The position numbers and the translations under genes were made by a program. Below are positions 12,005-26,020 of a stretch of 64,000 bases of DNA, in pieces (position 1 is the first letter of the stretch; each line of letters opens with the position of its first letter). Under the pieces are notes generated by a model. The model saw only the letters and a program-made list of their open reading frames with translations. It had not been told where the DNA came from and ran no database searches. Origin of the DNA: Paralvinella palmiformis (taxonomy: Eukaryota; Annelida; Polychaeta; Terebellida; Alvinellidae); the NCBI GenBank assembly GCA_025642065.1, contig JAODUP010000927.1:18501-82500 (forward strand). The letters are read 5' to 3'.

Positions 12005-12958
12005 TCACCATGAATTGCTCGTTGGCTGACTCATTTTATATCCATTATGAAGGGAAAACATAATTCAGTCATTTGTGAGTTTTATTACGATCAAGAGACA
12101 GAAATAGTACCATTCTGATGATAAAACATGCCATTTGACGTTCACTGACTCGCCAAATGGAAGCCCATGCCGTCAAGGCAGCATATTAAATACCACTGTG
12201 GTCCTACAGGGCGCTCTAAAATAAGTCACGCAAAACTTGGAAATCGAAAACTAAATGTCACCATGATAGTGAATAGCAAGTTAAAAAAGTTCGAAAGGAT
12301 GATTGACTCCGTTAGAAACCTTTCTGCATTTGAAGTGAAGAACAAAACTAGCGTAAATGGCATGAAAATAAGTCGTTTGAAATAGCTTAGTATACAAAAT
12401 GATAACTCTAGCAAATGGTGTATATTTCCAAGAAGATTACTAGAATTATAATATTTATTATAGTTAATTGCCCTTTACGTAATATATATATATCTGTGAC
12501 GTGGGCGTTTATATGTCTTGTGGGAAACCATACCTGATCCTTTAATAGAAGAAGTGTTTATTTGATGAATACGTTCAGTGCCATAAAATGGGCCTTATTT
12601 GAGTCGCAAAATCGCTTGGTCGTGTTATCTACCGATAATTTGATTATGCTGGTTTGAATTCAATGTGCCTTACAAGTATATATTCAAACTTCTCGATTGA
12701 ACAGACAATTTTCCCGATGAATTAGGAAGTGAATGTTTTTATGTAAATAGACATTTACTTCCGAAAGGTAATTGGAAAGATGACCATGCTGGTGTATCTC
12801 ATTCATTCTAAATGCTATATTTACTTAGAATTATATTCTCAAGAGGAAAACCTTAACATACAGATTAGCAGTCAGGTAGTCAGCTACGTTAATCATTGTT
12901 AGTCAATTCGTCCCACTGTTATGATAATAAGTGAAACATACAAAAACAATGAAAAACC

Positions 12959-12960
<2 letters not shown>

Positions 12961-13000
<40 letters not shown>
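12961..13000. repeat. (TA)n microsatellite in unit P
   Basis: Twenty AT units at the position where unit Q has its larger arrays (18,102-18,184 and 18,280-18,338). Confidence 0.97.
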
Positions 13001-13002
<2 letters not shown>

Positions 13003-13076
13003 TAAAAGTAAACCAATTTCCACAAGTCATTTATGAATAATTAATAACTACCTCATTATTTAGCATGGGAGACAAA

Positions 13077-13308
13077 AAGAGAGAGGGGGTTATATATAGA
13101 AAGAAATATTAGCCTTTACACATAGTGGTGCTAAGAGTAATATTGTCTATGGAAGCAATTATTTACATACCATCTGCGTCTTCCTCAGTGAGTTAGCTAT
13201 TCATGGTTATTATCCGCCATCAAAACAATTCATCAGTGAGGGAGAGAGAGGGTGGGAAGTGAGAGAAGGGGAGGGGAGTGAAAGAAGGAGAGAGAGAGAG
13301 AGAGGGGG

Positions 13309-13345
<37 letters not shown>

Positions 13346-13371
13346 GGAAGAGAGAGCGGTATAGAGAGAGA
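13077..13371. repeat. GA-rich arrays in unit P
   Basis: Short GA/GGGA stretches at 13,077-13,090 and a main interrupted GA array at 13,239-13,371, orthologous in position to the array in unit Q. Confidence 0.9.
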
Positions 13372-13834
13372 GATTATTTTCTTTAAAAAAGCCTTTATCT
13401 TGTATATCTAATATAACATAAGTGCTGTGGCTAAATATATATTACTGACTTACTAACTTTACTAACACAATGGCAAGAGAAGGATGACAACTGCTTGGTG
13501 CTAGTAGCATCAAGTGAAAGATGGTACTTCGACCTTGATCTTGTCCTTCCGGAAGTCCTATTGTAGCAAGTGCGCAGATTGTAAATGCGTTCGATTGCGT
13601 CTGATTTCGATCAGTGTGAAGAATGATTTTAGGAAAATAAGATAAATAATGTAACATTACTCTCTGGAAAAAGTTCTTTTTAAAATGCCCTTAATGGATA
13701 GTATTTCGGAATAGGACCCCGGGCAGTGTTTATGTCCTTATTTATGTGTTGATTCAAAGAAATTGTCAGTCGCCAATATACCATAAAGGTTCGTACGAGC
13801 CACCAAAAAAAAAAACACACAAAAAACACACCAA

Positions 13835-13970
13835 TTTAAGATTACACCCATCATATCGTCTCTAGGATGGCCATTTTTGTGGCTGCATATATTGGACCTG
13901 AAATGTTTTTATTTGATTGCATTTCTACGTTTATGGGCATATCCGACGTGAAGCCATCAAACTGCTCGGT
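13835..13970 (-). repeat. Dispersed repeat R2, minus copy 1
   Basis: The reverse complement reads TTTGATGGCTTCACGTCGGA, then ATGCCCATAAACG and an AATATATGCAGCC block. It matches the plus-oriented copies at 25,870-26,020 and 51,060-51,150 and the copy in unit Q at 19,665-19,800. No ends or target duplications could be fixed by eye. Confidence 0.6.
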
Positions 13971-14356
13971 ATTAACTCGAATGGGATAATGGGAGATAGT
14001 AATGGTATTATTTAACTATTGGAGCCATTTACTAGATGAAACATCTCTTATGACTAATAAAATATCATATAAATAACGTTACAGCTACTGCCATGGTTTA
14101 GCAGATGAAGTTATAAGTATGCGAATAATATAACATTGAAATTATCGGTAGTAAAGATATTTGTATAATTTAATACACAGGGTTAAATCAATTCACATGT
14201 TATATGAGACTTTGACTTTATTGTAGCTCTTATGTCATCTAGTGTCTGAGGTTTTTCTGTAATCCAGTCCAGCAAAACTGTATTAGTCGAAACATGTTTC
14301 GCAGGTCAAATTTTGGTCAGTGCATTATAAATTTAAGGTTATGTGAAATTTGCTTG

Positions 14357-14828
14357 TCACTCACTCACTCACTCACTCACTCACTCACTCACTCACTCAC
14401 TCACTCACTCACTCACTCACTCACTCACTCACTCACTCACTCACTCACTCACTCACTCACTCACCACCACCACCACCACCACCACCACCACACACCACCA
14501 CCACCACCACCACCACCACCACCACCACCACTCACCACCACTCACCACCACCACTCATCACCACTCACCACCACCACCACTCACCACCACTCACCACTCA
14601 CCACCACTCACACTCACCACTCACTCACTCACCACCTCACTCACTCACCACCACCACCACCACCACCACTCAACCACTACACCACTCACTCACCACCACC
14701 ACCACTCACCACCACCACCACTCACTCACCACCACCACCACCACCACCACCACCACCACCACCACCACTCACCACCACCACCACTCACTCACTCACATCA
14801 CTCACTCACTCACTCACTCACTCACTCA
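14357..14828. repeat. Compound (CACT)n/(CAC)n array
   Basis: About 26 CACT units, then alternating CAC and CACT blocks, returning to pure CACT at the end. Three overlapping plus frames (poly Thr-His-Ser-Leu, poly Pro, poly His) result from the repeat and are not genes. Confidence 0.97.
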
Positions 14829-14829
14829 T

Positions 14830-15189
14830 CTTTAGATCGTACTATCACCTAACTGGTATGCTTATGCCCATGTTACCCAGTGTCAGATCCGTTTTAAGTC
14901 GTGCTACTGAACATCAGGAGCAATCGTTATTGACCAAAAAGAACAGCTCGAGTACTGGTCGAGTAAAAAGAAACAGAACTGAATATTGATAAATAGGCCT
15001 TATATGGCATATGATTATTATTCGGAATCGTAATTCACATCGTAATTTACATTAATTTTAAAATTAATATTTTAATGCGATTAGTGTTTAGTGAGATCAA
15101 AGTTTTAGTAAACGTAAAACATAAAAAGGACTAGATTTAGTCGTATCTATCATTTTAAGATGTAATTGTATTTTTCGAGACAGGAAATT
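14830..15189. other. Unannotated AT-rich DNA
   Basis: Nothing recognisable between the CACT array and unit Q. Confidence 0.5.
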
Positions 15190-15599
15190 TATAAAGAATT
15201 ATTTTAAGATTGCATAATAAGTACTGCACAATAAATACTGCACAATAAATACCGCTGTAGTCCTATTGGTTCGGTTTAAAATAAGTTACGCAAAATCCTC
15301 AGATAGAAAGAAGAAAGATGGAAAGTTTGGAAGAAATCTCGGAAGGCAGATTGAAATTACCCGTCAGAGATATCTGTTGTCAGCTATCTCTTGAGTGATA
15401 CAGAAAACATTGATTCGAATAGATCTATGTAGATAATTGATGAAGCCATTTCTGCGTTTGAGATACAAACCAAAATTATCATAAATGACATGCAACGTAA
15501 TCTTGAAACATACACATCGTAGCTTAACGAAATATTGGTGAAACTTATAGATATTAATCATATTGAAATGGTATAAACATTGTCTGACAACAAAAAGAT

Positions 15600-17410
15600 G
15601 ATTTAAGTTTAAAAATTAAGATTATATCATAAAACTAGAAAATAACGATTCTATTTTTATATCTAAAACTGATTAAACCTTCAATGCAGTAGATATGGTG
15701 GTTCTTTATAGCAAACGTTCAGGATTACATATGTTCACGAAAACAGAAACTATCAAGGTTACTTACATAACAAAATTGAAAGAGTAAGGGATTACATAGT
15801 GTCTCCTCGGTGTTGGTCACCCGTGTAACATATAACTGAGAGCTGGCTGCTCGGTAACCATCCCACTAACACAGGTATCGGAGGTATGCCATACACTGCT
15901 CTAACTACTACAATATTAGAGAGCTCACAAGAGTAATGAAGATTGTATAGAGATAATGTCAGGATGTACTAAATTACGTTAACACGATAAATAACCGAAA
16001 TCGTGATAATAAAGAATCCTTGACAGAATAATGCTTTAATTGTAAATAAATCGCTCTCAGCTTTAGGACTGATACTCTTCAATTAGTTTAACGACCTTCT
16101 ATTGTTTTATATCATGGTGTGGGATGACTGTATTGTGTTGGAGGCATTTTTCTATTCCAGACAAACCACTCGTTTGGTGTTAAGCTGCGGACCGTGGATC
16201 ATATTGAACCACTGCTGAACGAGAAGCCGTTATTATCCCCACTTGTCATCATAAGCAGCATCGGAGATCTGGCTGAAATCTGATGTTTTCGATTATAAGT
16301 CAATTAGATCACATGGATAAGAGCCATAATTTAGACCACACCACATCTATCTGTGTATACACGGGGACGCTATATTATGCGTGGGTGAACATTCACTAAG
16401 CGATGGACACAACGGCTTTAAATTTATGTGTTGGATTTGAGTAAATAACAGTAATTACAGAGAATAGATGAGACGTTTCGTTCTAATCTATTAGAAATCC
16501 AATATCCACTGTGCAGTATTGTTATTTCATCCCAAGTTTAGGCATTCAGCCAGTTAATGTATGTAGACAGTCCCATACACGTTTTTCACGTAATCAACTC
16601 GAATCTGCTTGACGGAACAAGGATAAAAGAGACCTAGCTTTTCCAAATAGTTCCTGTACTAGCTACGATGTGGGGCTGATCGGACCTCTGTACTTCTAAT
16701 TCATAAAGGTTGGATTGTTAAGTTATTCAAATCTAGAATCAAGGTCTGGTTAGCATCGCCATATTACTAAGTATAAGCTACTTTTGAACTGGAACAAATT
16801 GCTATTTACTGTATACTGTGGTGTCAAAGTAGTTACGTTGTATATGAACTAGCTGATCATTAATCCCAAACACCTGCTGTTTATTGCTAGCTGTGGCGTC
16901 AAATGGTGCATTTTGTATGTAATTCTACGTACTGCACAGGTATACTCTGCTTCCATTTGGGCGTGATATTTATTAATTAAGAAAAGTGAGTTGTCTGGGC
17001 CCAACAAGCTGACCAATATTCCTGATTTATTATCAATATTTAGGGCTTACTTATACAGGTTTATATATAGACAAACAAATAAACGTACAAACAAACAAAC
17101 GCACAAACACACATTCATATTTTGAAAAAAAGACTTCTGATAGGTACTCTTTGTCAACCAACGTGACTATATGATCTTGATATAGTAAATGTAGGTCTTA
17201 ATATTATGAAACAATTATAAAACACATAACACTTATGAAGTGTAATCAATGGTGAGTATATGGAATGACGAAAGTATTTAACATCTTTTAAAAATAATTA
17301 CATAACATTTAAAAAAAAACTAATTGCCTTTTGATAGACATGTATTTATGATTTAGCAGTTTAGATGTTTAGTATAAGACTACACCTGGTATAATAACCA
17401 GTACTGTGTG
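15600..17410. other. Q-specific insert, unannotated
   Basis: No sustained frame, LINE motif or microsatellite except a short CAAA-type stretch near 17,078-17,110. It is an insertion in Q or a deletion in P. Confidence 0.45.
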
Positions 17411-18098
17411 CATTTAACAAATATATTCCGAGCCATAAAATGTGTCATAATGAAGTAATATATTCGCTTTATCATATTATCCAATGATAATTTCATAAAA
17501 CCTTGAACAAGTGAATATATATTGTCTTTTCCGTTGAATAAAACTGGTTAGCGTATCTATACCACTGTATTTTCTTAGTGTTCTTAATGTCTACAGGTTT
17601 GCATATATAGGATATGGTTGCTTCAGATAAAGTCTTTGAGATAAATCGCCCTCGAAGCTCTATTGATTTGATTGTTAAAGTCCCTAAAACATTATGAACG
17701 CAACATTTAAGATACTGTAAAATTGGTAAGTGATGCGTAATATATGCAATATCCACTATTTTTCTGCTGGCTAATCCGCTCAAATATTTCGTCAGTCAGA
17801 GTTTCCACATTTAAAGTGCTGTAAAGTTAAATTTCTAAACTTCTAGATTAAACTGATACTTTTCTGGGATTGTTAGGATATGGAATTGATTATATAAATA
17901 TACATTTATTTCTAAAAAGAAAATATAAGTATCTGGAAAGATAACTACTCTGGCACATATCATGCGTTCTAAATGCTACATTTAGCTAGAAAATTATATT
18001 ATCTAGAGGAAAACACTAAATTACAGACCACCATTCAAGTAGCCAGCCACGTTAACTATTGCTATATAGGACATCACACTAGTATCATAATAATTAAA

Positions 18099-18101
<3 letters not shown>

Positions 18102-18188
<87 letters not shown>

Positions 18189-18274
18189 AAAAGAGGAAAT
18201 AATATAGATACAAATAACAGTAAACATAACAAGTAAATTATCATTATGACAATGTGTCACAGATACCCACACGC

Positions 18275-18338
<64 letters not shown>
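18102..18338. repeat. Two (TA)n arrays in unit Q
   Basis: TA runs at 18,102-18,184 and 18,280-18,338 flank about 95 bases of unique sequence. Confidence 0.97.
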
Positions 18339-18340
<2 letters not shown>

Positions 18341-18504
18341 AATAAATAAATTCTTATAATTAAGCATGATGTAGAGATAGGAAAACAGTATAGAGATAAA
18401 TAAATATTTGTTTTAAAATATATATGCACTTAGAATAATATTGTGTATAATCAACTTACTTATTTCTCAATACCTTACATAGAGAGATACATTAATTTGA
18501 AGGA

Positions 18505-18613
<109 letters not shown>

Positions 18614-19126
18614 TGAGAGCAGGCAGATATATTATATTATCAAAAGAACCTTTCCTTTTACGTGTTATAAAACAAAAGTGCTTTGGTTAACAAAATCACT
18701 CAATAAATCAACGAACACAAGGACAAGAAAGGAATATCAATTGTATGATATTAGTAGCGGCAAGTCAAGGATGTTACTTTGAGCTTGAGACTGTCCATGA
18801 TGTTCCACAGTAGACAGTGCACAAATGGTAAACTTGCATGTTTGCGTATCGTTTTTAATCATTGTGATGATTGCTTCCATTGAAACTCAAATAACTAAGC
18901 ATTAGGGTAATTTAACAGGTTCCATCAGCTTTCCTTACTTTGCAAATGCATAGGTTCATGCAAACTGTTTTATTATGGTGCATGCTACGTTTTTGTTCAG
19001 AATGAATATCCAGCCTATTTTTCTTTACATTAGTTTATTTAAGGAACAAAACTGCACTAACAGATAATATCTGGATATTGGCAGTAGGTTGGTATTTAAG
19101 TGCATAGAATGTCTTATTTCTATTAG

Positions 19127-19200
19127 CTGTGGTAGTTGAGTGGCAATGTGATAGAGTAAAAATGTCCAGTTCAAGATTCGAACTTGGCTGCTGATCTTTC
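19127..19200 (+). mobile_element. Possible tRNA-derived SINE head
   Basis: GGTAGTTGAGTGGCAATGTG (19,131-19,150) resembles a pol III A box. TTCAAGATTCGAACTTGG (19,170-19,187) resembles a B box, about 30 bases downstream. The block cannot fold as a full tRNA by eye, so a decayed SINE promoter is likelier than a tRNA gene. No tail was seen. Confidence 0.35.
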
Positions 19201-19664
19201 ACTTATTCATTGGCCACTGAGGAACATATCGATGAGCGATAATGGATTATTGCGGATTGTTTTCCATTATGTTTCCTATATGTTCCCAAAGGGAATTGAT
19301 CTCGGCTTGGGATTATAACGCTCAATATCAGAAATCAGAGAGGATTATTTTGTTACGTAAATAAATAATTATACAACATTGTTTGTATCATATTCTATGT
19401 AATGGGTTGTAGACATCCGGGCCGCGGAATTGAATCACACTATTATTTAATATCAAGACATCATCGTGTTATTTCTATAAGAAGTCAGCGTATGGGCATG
19501 ACCAGGTGCCACTAGCGCCGAATCTAAGCAAAATAAACAGTATCCCTGTTTCGAGTCTGTCATAAAACCACAATGGCGGATATATAATTCCTTGTAGGTT
19601 TTACAATGTACAACAGTTTGTCGCCAAAATAGTTTATTCGTTAGTATGAACCACTAAAAGACAG

Positions 19665-19800
19665 GGATTTAGAATTACACTCATCCTTCGTTCTTCGTGA
19701 TGGTCAATTTGGCTGCAGATATTGGATCTAGCCCATTTTTAGTTGTCTCCATATCCGCGTTTATGGCTATATCTGACAGGAAGCCATCAGACTGTTTACA
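19665..19800 (-). repeat. Dispersed repeat R2, minus copy 2
   Basis: The reverse complement contains AACAGTCTGATGGCTTCCTG, TCAGATATAGCCATAAAC and CCAATATCTGCAGCC. These are all shared in order with 25,890-26,010 on plus, apart from rearranged spacing. Confidence 0.6.
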
Positions 19801-20109
19801 CGGTGAGCAGATTCATGGAATGTGTGATAAGAGATAACAATGACATCATTTTTATCGTTGTCACTTTTGTAATATGAACTTAAAGTGACATGGAGTTTGG
19901 GAATAATATGTTTTGATGTATGCAGCAGTCACATTTGAAATTAAAACAGGTACATAATATTCTAAGTTAATGGTAAGTGAATATCGTAACATTCACGTGT
20001 TAGACGAGAAATTTGACTTAACTGTAATTATTATGTCATCTTGTGTTTAAGGGATCTCCACCGATATGGATGGTGAAACTACTACACAGAATATAAGGAA
20101 CTTTAAGAA

Positions 20110-20305
20110 CGCACGCACGCACACACGCATGCACACATGCACACATGGACACATGCATGCACACATGCATGCACACATGCATTCACACATGCATGCACAT
20201 ACACACACGCAAGCAAGCATGCACACGCACACACAATCATGTGCACGCACGCATACGTACACTCAAACAAATACACACAAACACAAACACCGACACACAC
20301 GCAAA
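20110..20305. repeat. CA-rich array (CACACATGCATG/ACGC)
   Basis: Mixed ACGC, CACA and CATGCACA units, almost entirely alternating purine and pyrimidine. The overlapping poly Thr-His and Cys-Val frames on both strands are artefacts. Confidence 0.93.
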
Positions 20306-20519
20306 TATGTAAATAATTATCAATATTGATATTAATATTCTGTGCTGCTCATCACTGGCTGTGTGCATGGCTATGTATCTGACCGTGCGTATGGTATATT
20401 TGCAACGTTGTGCTGCTCTGAGTTTATTAATTATCACTGTGTGATGTTCAATTAGATGACATGATGGATTTGCTGTTTTTAGTATTATATAAACAATATT
20501 GAGGTGTGTTTGGGTTAAT

Positions 20520-20640
20520 AAGCGAGTGATTGAGTGAATGAGTCAGTGAGTGAGTGACTGGTTGACTAACTAACGAACTTAGTTAGTGAGTTAGTGAATA
20601 GATGAGTGACTGAGTGAATATAGGTGTGAATATGTCTCTT
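20520..20640. repeat. Degenerate (GAGT)n tract
   Basis: GAGTGA/CAGTGA/TAGTGA units with a four-base rhythm, partly mutated. The same kind of tract accompanies the SINE heads at 31,105 and 44,732. Confidence 0.75.
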
Positions 20641-20999
20641 CCTATGTCTTCACTCATTTATTTCTTAAAATACACTCCTGGTGCGAGTCAGGTTATCAGT
20701 TGAAAGAACAATTAAGTAAAGAATTTAAAGAGTTCACTTGATTTTTGTTTCTTTCGTTTTACCAAAATATTTAAAGTTAAAAGCAGCCATTCCTAAAGTT
20801 CGTAATTTTATGATTCCACCACAAATTTGTATGATTCAAAGGTTCACCTTGAATTGAATATTAATAGTAACATTTCAACTTATTTACTATTGACAGGATC
20901 AAATGCACATAATTTATTGACCTCATATCACTTTATAATAATAAATATATTTAGGCATGACAAAGAGATTTGTTATTACACTTACTTGGTATTTGATTG

Positions 21000-21002
<3 letters not shown>

Positions 21003-21081
<79 letters not shown>

Positions 21082-21115
21082 ATATATATATATATATATA
21101 TATATATTAGTTCTT

Positions 21116-21207
<92 letters not shown>
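21003..21207. repeat. Double (TA)n array with foldback flanks
   Basis: TA runs at 21,003-21,078, 21,081-21,107 and 21,118-21,207. GTTCTTCC at 21,110-21,117 and GGAAGAAC at 21,208-21,215 are exact reverse complements around the last run. The array is absent from the same place in units B and C. Confidence 0.9.
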
Positions 21208-21209
<2 letters not shown>

Positions 21210-24200
21210 AAGAACAAACCTTGTTAAGTAAAAATATCATCATTATCTATTATGTCAGCAAGCCATCTGCATATAATGAGATCTTACCATCTTCTATCCA
21301 AATTTCTGATTCGAATTAAATATATCGCCACACGACAGGCCATAAATCATCTGAATTCTGAATGTCCACAAACAAGGATTGTTTTTATGGTCATAACATC
21401 CAGCCAACAACCGAGAATGAATCAGTCATCATATGAACTGACAGCTCTACTGACATAGAAACTCTATCGTCATTATTGTAGCTTCCCTTATTTATCATCA
21501 TATTGTCATTCGATGTATCATGGACAACGTCTCACATAAACATTTGCGATCCTTATTCTTAGCTACAACCTTGTTCTATGACTCTCACAGTCTTAATTGA
21601 TTTCTCACTTCTCCTCATCCAATAATGCATTTAACACTTGCTAGAGATGATCTTTTTCATTTATTTCATTTCAAATCTGAAATATGTGTACCACTATCGC
21701 TGTCCTGAATTTTTTCTTCTAACTATTAAAATGTTATCGGATTATTTATTAATTTAACGTTTTAATGACCGCATTAATTAATTAAAATAATGAAGATTCA
21801 AAAATCCTAATTGTTGATAAACTACCTTTTTATAGAATTGCTTAAATAAAATACTTTGTGATCTCTTTTAAGTATGTTCATGTAGCTGCGGCTATATGAG
21901 GTTTTCAGTGAGATGTTCATGCTATAGATTCTCTTAGCATTAAGTCTAATCTTATCTTTCATTTCTTATCTGACCATCACAATTTATAAACGAAATAAGT
22001 CTTTCTTCCCGCATTGGCTTTCAGGTTTCTATTCTGGATCGTCATGACATCTTGGCTTGGTAATGCCTTTAGGTGGTTTATGTTATAACGGCTTACGTGG
22101 CCACAGTGCTGTTTATTGTATCTTAACAGTTCCAGCTGCCACTTGACCTGTCAACAAATGTCAACCAACATGTCATAAGGAAGCCATAATAGTAGACTTT
22201 GTCATCAGATTGTTACTATTTCTGTTGCATGAGTGACATCATATTTACGTAGATATTATTCCAGGTCTTAGGTATTATAGTTTGGATAGGTATATTCTGT
22301 AACTGCCATAGACATATGAGTCATCGGGTTTCGGTGATTTTTCAATCGTTTAATTCTCCTAACTCTATAAACTTTGGAATATATTTCTTCATTCAATTAC
22401 GATGTAAATATATTTCGATATAACCTAGAGAAATCATGTTTAGGACATTTACGCAGACAAATTAATCGTAAATAAATTACTCTCCAGATATGACAAATCT
22501 TGTCTTAAGACAAATCACGCCAAAAGAGGATGCTTACCGTCGCAATTATTTTACAAACCGCTGTACTTTCTTTCATCAGAAGTGTATCCCAAATATTGTG
22601 ATAAAGAACCATGACAATAGTAACACAGTAAATTACTTGTCGTGGTATTAGTTGACAACCTTCTGATGTAAGGGAAATAATTCAGTGGATGTTTATCTGT
22701 GAATTGGAATCCAGGTTCAAAAGGACTGATTTGAATGGAATCACAGAAAAACTGTATTATTTAAGTTATTATCTAAATATATGAGGCATTCTAATACTAC
22801 TGTGATGTCTTAACACAAATTAAACCAAAAGATGATGGAGACCCTTACAAGATATAGTACTTTCCTTTCATCATGGATAAATACGAGTATTGCGATAAAG
22901 AAAAAATGACAACTGTATGTTCTATTGTTGGCACAACAATGGTACATACATACCAAATACTGTAAAATATTTCGTAGTGGTATTAGTTGGCAACTTTCTG
23001 ATGTCAGGGACATACTTTTTTCACCAATATGCGAATGCGAATTCTGGTTCAAATGAGCTGATTTATATGGAATCAATAAAAAACGTTTCTTTTAGTGAAT
23101 GCGTGGATGAGTGTGACGGTGAGTGACAGTGAGTGCGTAGTTAAGTGATCCAGTCAGTGAGTTAAATAATAAGCGGTGAAAAAGACAGATAACCACTGAA
23201 AGCATCATTCACCCAATGAATGGACATTAACGAAAATACATTGAAGAGTACTGTGCACGTTTCTGAATTTCTTATTTTGAATCTTCATCAGCTGATGAGG
23301 ATGTCTTGAAATACATTTAGGTTTTATATTAAAGATACGAAGGATGCCATGAACAAGTTCGTAGGAGTACCATTATGCATCGAACTTGGTGGTATCTCAT
23401 TTACTAGACTATATTATCCCGAATAATCCCTTTGATAGAATGACCTACCAGCAGAGCGCACTAGTGCCTAACAGGGTATCCATATGTTGCAATTGATTTA
23501 ACCCTCTATTTTCCAATTAAGTTACATCCTTATTAGATAATTTCGCTATGGCTGATATAATATGATCTTCTGCGGAGATAATGTTTTGTTGTTGTAATAT
23601 TTCTTAACTCCTAATGGATAACTTAATAAGAGTTCTACTTCGATATTGAAATTCTTTACATTTAAAAATATAACTAAACTCAAATATAAATCATCAAAAG
23701 TTTTTAATTCGTAATCAACAAATATAAGAAGCATGATATAGGTGATAGATACGATACTTCAATTGACATAGTGACGGGATAATCAAAATTACATGGGAAC
23801 TCTAAGGTAGCTGCTACCTACTCATATATTTACCTTATCTACTATGAATGATGATTTAATAAGAGATGGTATTTATTTCTAATATGTCCTTTAAAATATA
23901 ACTGTTCTCAAGTTTGCCACATTTATCAAAATCACAGTTATTAGAAGAAAGAAACAACATGAAAGTGTTATATGCATTAACACACTTACATAACACCGGT
24001 GTCTTTCCTGTTAACCTTTGTTTAATTTAACTGTTCTTTTTAGGAAACGTATTAATTGTAGTTATCGGACATGAGAGTTAATAAAAAATTACATTTTAAA
24101 GTTTGTGATCATTAGATTTTGACAAAATTTAAAACCTCACCTTCACCTTTTTAATATCTTCATAATTTAGGGATATTGTGATTTGGATATATTATAATCC

Positions 24201-25869
24201 AGTTATCCCTCAATGGCACTAAGCAGAATAATTATTAATTCCCTGTTATGTGGTAGTATTTAAGCTTTATATTTAAGCCTTCCATAAGAGACTGTTAATA
24301 ATGTAAAGCCATTTATATTTATCTGCTTTTTTTACGTATTAAGATACATCCAGTGATAACAGTTGTAATGAGAAAAACAACTACATACATTTCACAATGC
24401 CTACCACCATTACATTAAACCACTCTAATCATTTCTTGTAAGTATGCCTAACTGACAATTATATCTACTAAAACATAGAAGAGACATGTCTTTCTGATTA
24501 TTATTAAGAACCTGAACTACAAAGGCTATTATCGATTTACTACAATTTATTCTGTAAATTATATAATTATATGTCACATATCATTAAATTATGAGACCAT
24601 CATCATTGCTCAAATGATTGATATTGCTAAACCTATCTTTAGCCGGTTCTTCATCCTAACTAAATATGTTCGAACTAAATAATTATAAGGTTTTAATTTT
24701 ATCCGTCATGATTTTTATTAGAGATTTATTTACAGCCTTGACATAACATAATAAATTGTTTCAATAATAAATGTGGTTATGTGGCTGTTCATTATATGTT
24801 ACTTCATAATGTTCACTTTACAGATGGATAAGTGTGACATATTATCTCTCTTTACTGAGCATTATTTATGATATTTTTGCATTTGATCTAGTTTCGTTTC
24901 AGTTTGTTCTACATAAATATCTTTCGTATGAAGTTCAATATGATATATGATTCTCCATTTAATATATTCCTTTGTTGTAGCTGGTCACCAGAGATCCAGA
25001 AAAGAATCAATCTTACTTCTAATATTTTCTCTCAGCTTTTTATTCTACCTGATCAGAACATCTTGGTCTCACTGGATTTTTGACGTTAACGATACTTATT
25101 TTAGAGCAGCCTACATGAGTATAGTAATATTTATTGTACAGCTTTAACAGTTTGAGCCCCCAAATGATCAGTCAAACGAATGGGATTTAGCATGCTATTT
25201 GGAAGTTAATAAAGTTAATTTTGTCACCATATGGGACTATTTCTGTGGAACAGTTTTGTGAAGCCTATGACTTACACCTTTAGAATATTGCAATAACTAT
25301 TCGAAACCCAGAAAATAAATCAGTTCCTATAGGATTTAATGGATTGGAAGAACAGTACACATAAATCGTTATTATGTGTTCTTTAAAATATATATGTTCG
25401 GTTCAAGGAATCTTTCACTATACTCCTTATGCTATATGTTGACTATGGAATCACTATCAAGATTGGGATCAAAACCACTCCCCAACATACAAATCTAACT
25501 TAATAAAGATATACAAATATATATAAAAACATTCTGACATGTACTTATTTACAAGATTCCACAGGGTACTATCCACTATTTGTATATGTGAACATCTAAA
25601 AATATTAAGACGATATATGAAAATGTGTTTTATAATGAATATATGTTACAGAATTGAAAAAAGTAAATTATAAAGTTACTTCAGGTTTAATATATTAATT
25701 TGCTTTTTTCTCATACATTTTAACCAAATCGCGATAACAGATTTATTTACTTGCTGTTGGAAATATTTACAAGGAATTAGTCCATATGTATGTGTGTTTG
25801 TATTACATTATGTTGTATAATAGTTTCAACGCCCTATCAGACATTTGAGTTAACATCATGAATGTGGGT

Positions 25870-26020
25870 CTCCCATCACAAGTAGTCTAATGGCTTAATG
25901 TCAGATGTGGCCATAAACATTGGACATGTAGACAACTATGAATGGATTAGACCAATATCTGCAGACATACAATTGATCATCATAGAGACTATACGATGAG
26001 CGTAATCACAAATATTTCTC
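25870..26020 (+). repeat. Dispersed repeat R2, plus copy 1
   Basis: CTCCCATCACAAGTAGTCTA, then ATGGCTTAATGTCAGATGTG and ACCAATATCTGCAGAC. Shared in order with 51,060-51,150, and inverted in units P and Q. Confidence 0.6.

Larger units (their letters stand above)
12120..14350. repeat. Tandem duplication unit P
   Basis: Blocks of this region recur in the same order in unit Q. 12,190-12,240 (TACCACTGTGGTCCTA, AATAAGTCACGCAAAACTTG) matches 15,248-15,300. 12,740-12,930 matches 17,900-18,090. The GA array at 13,245-13,371 matches 18,509-18,613. 13,420-13,620 matches 18,670-18,860. 13,790-13,990 matches 19,640-19,830. 14,150-14,260 matches 19,930-20,050. Identity is moderate by eye. No coding frame is conserved between copies, so this is non-coding duplication. 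Confidence 0.75.

Noticed and set aside
13442..13657. 71-codon minus frame in unit P
   Set aside because: Not open in the homologous part of unit Q (18,690-18,880).
14294..14989. Histidine/threonine/proline-rich proteins
   Set aside because: Three overlapping frames over a CACT/CAC microsatellite; composition follows the repeat exactly.
19127..19200. Functional tRNA gene
   Set aside because: Box-like elements are present, but I could not fold acceptor and anticodon stems by eye; kept only as a possible SINE head.
20923..21243. Poly Tyr-Ile proteins over TA arrays (also at 112, 5,428, 17,973, 26,863, 30,581, 52,514, 55,958)
   Set aside because: Translation of (TA)n in either strand.
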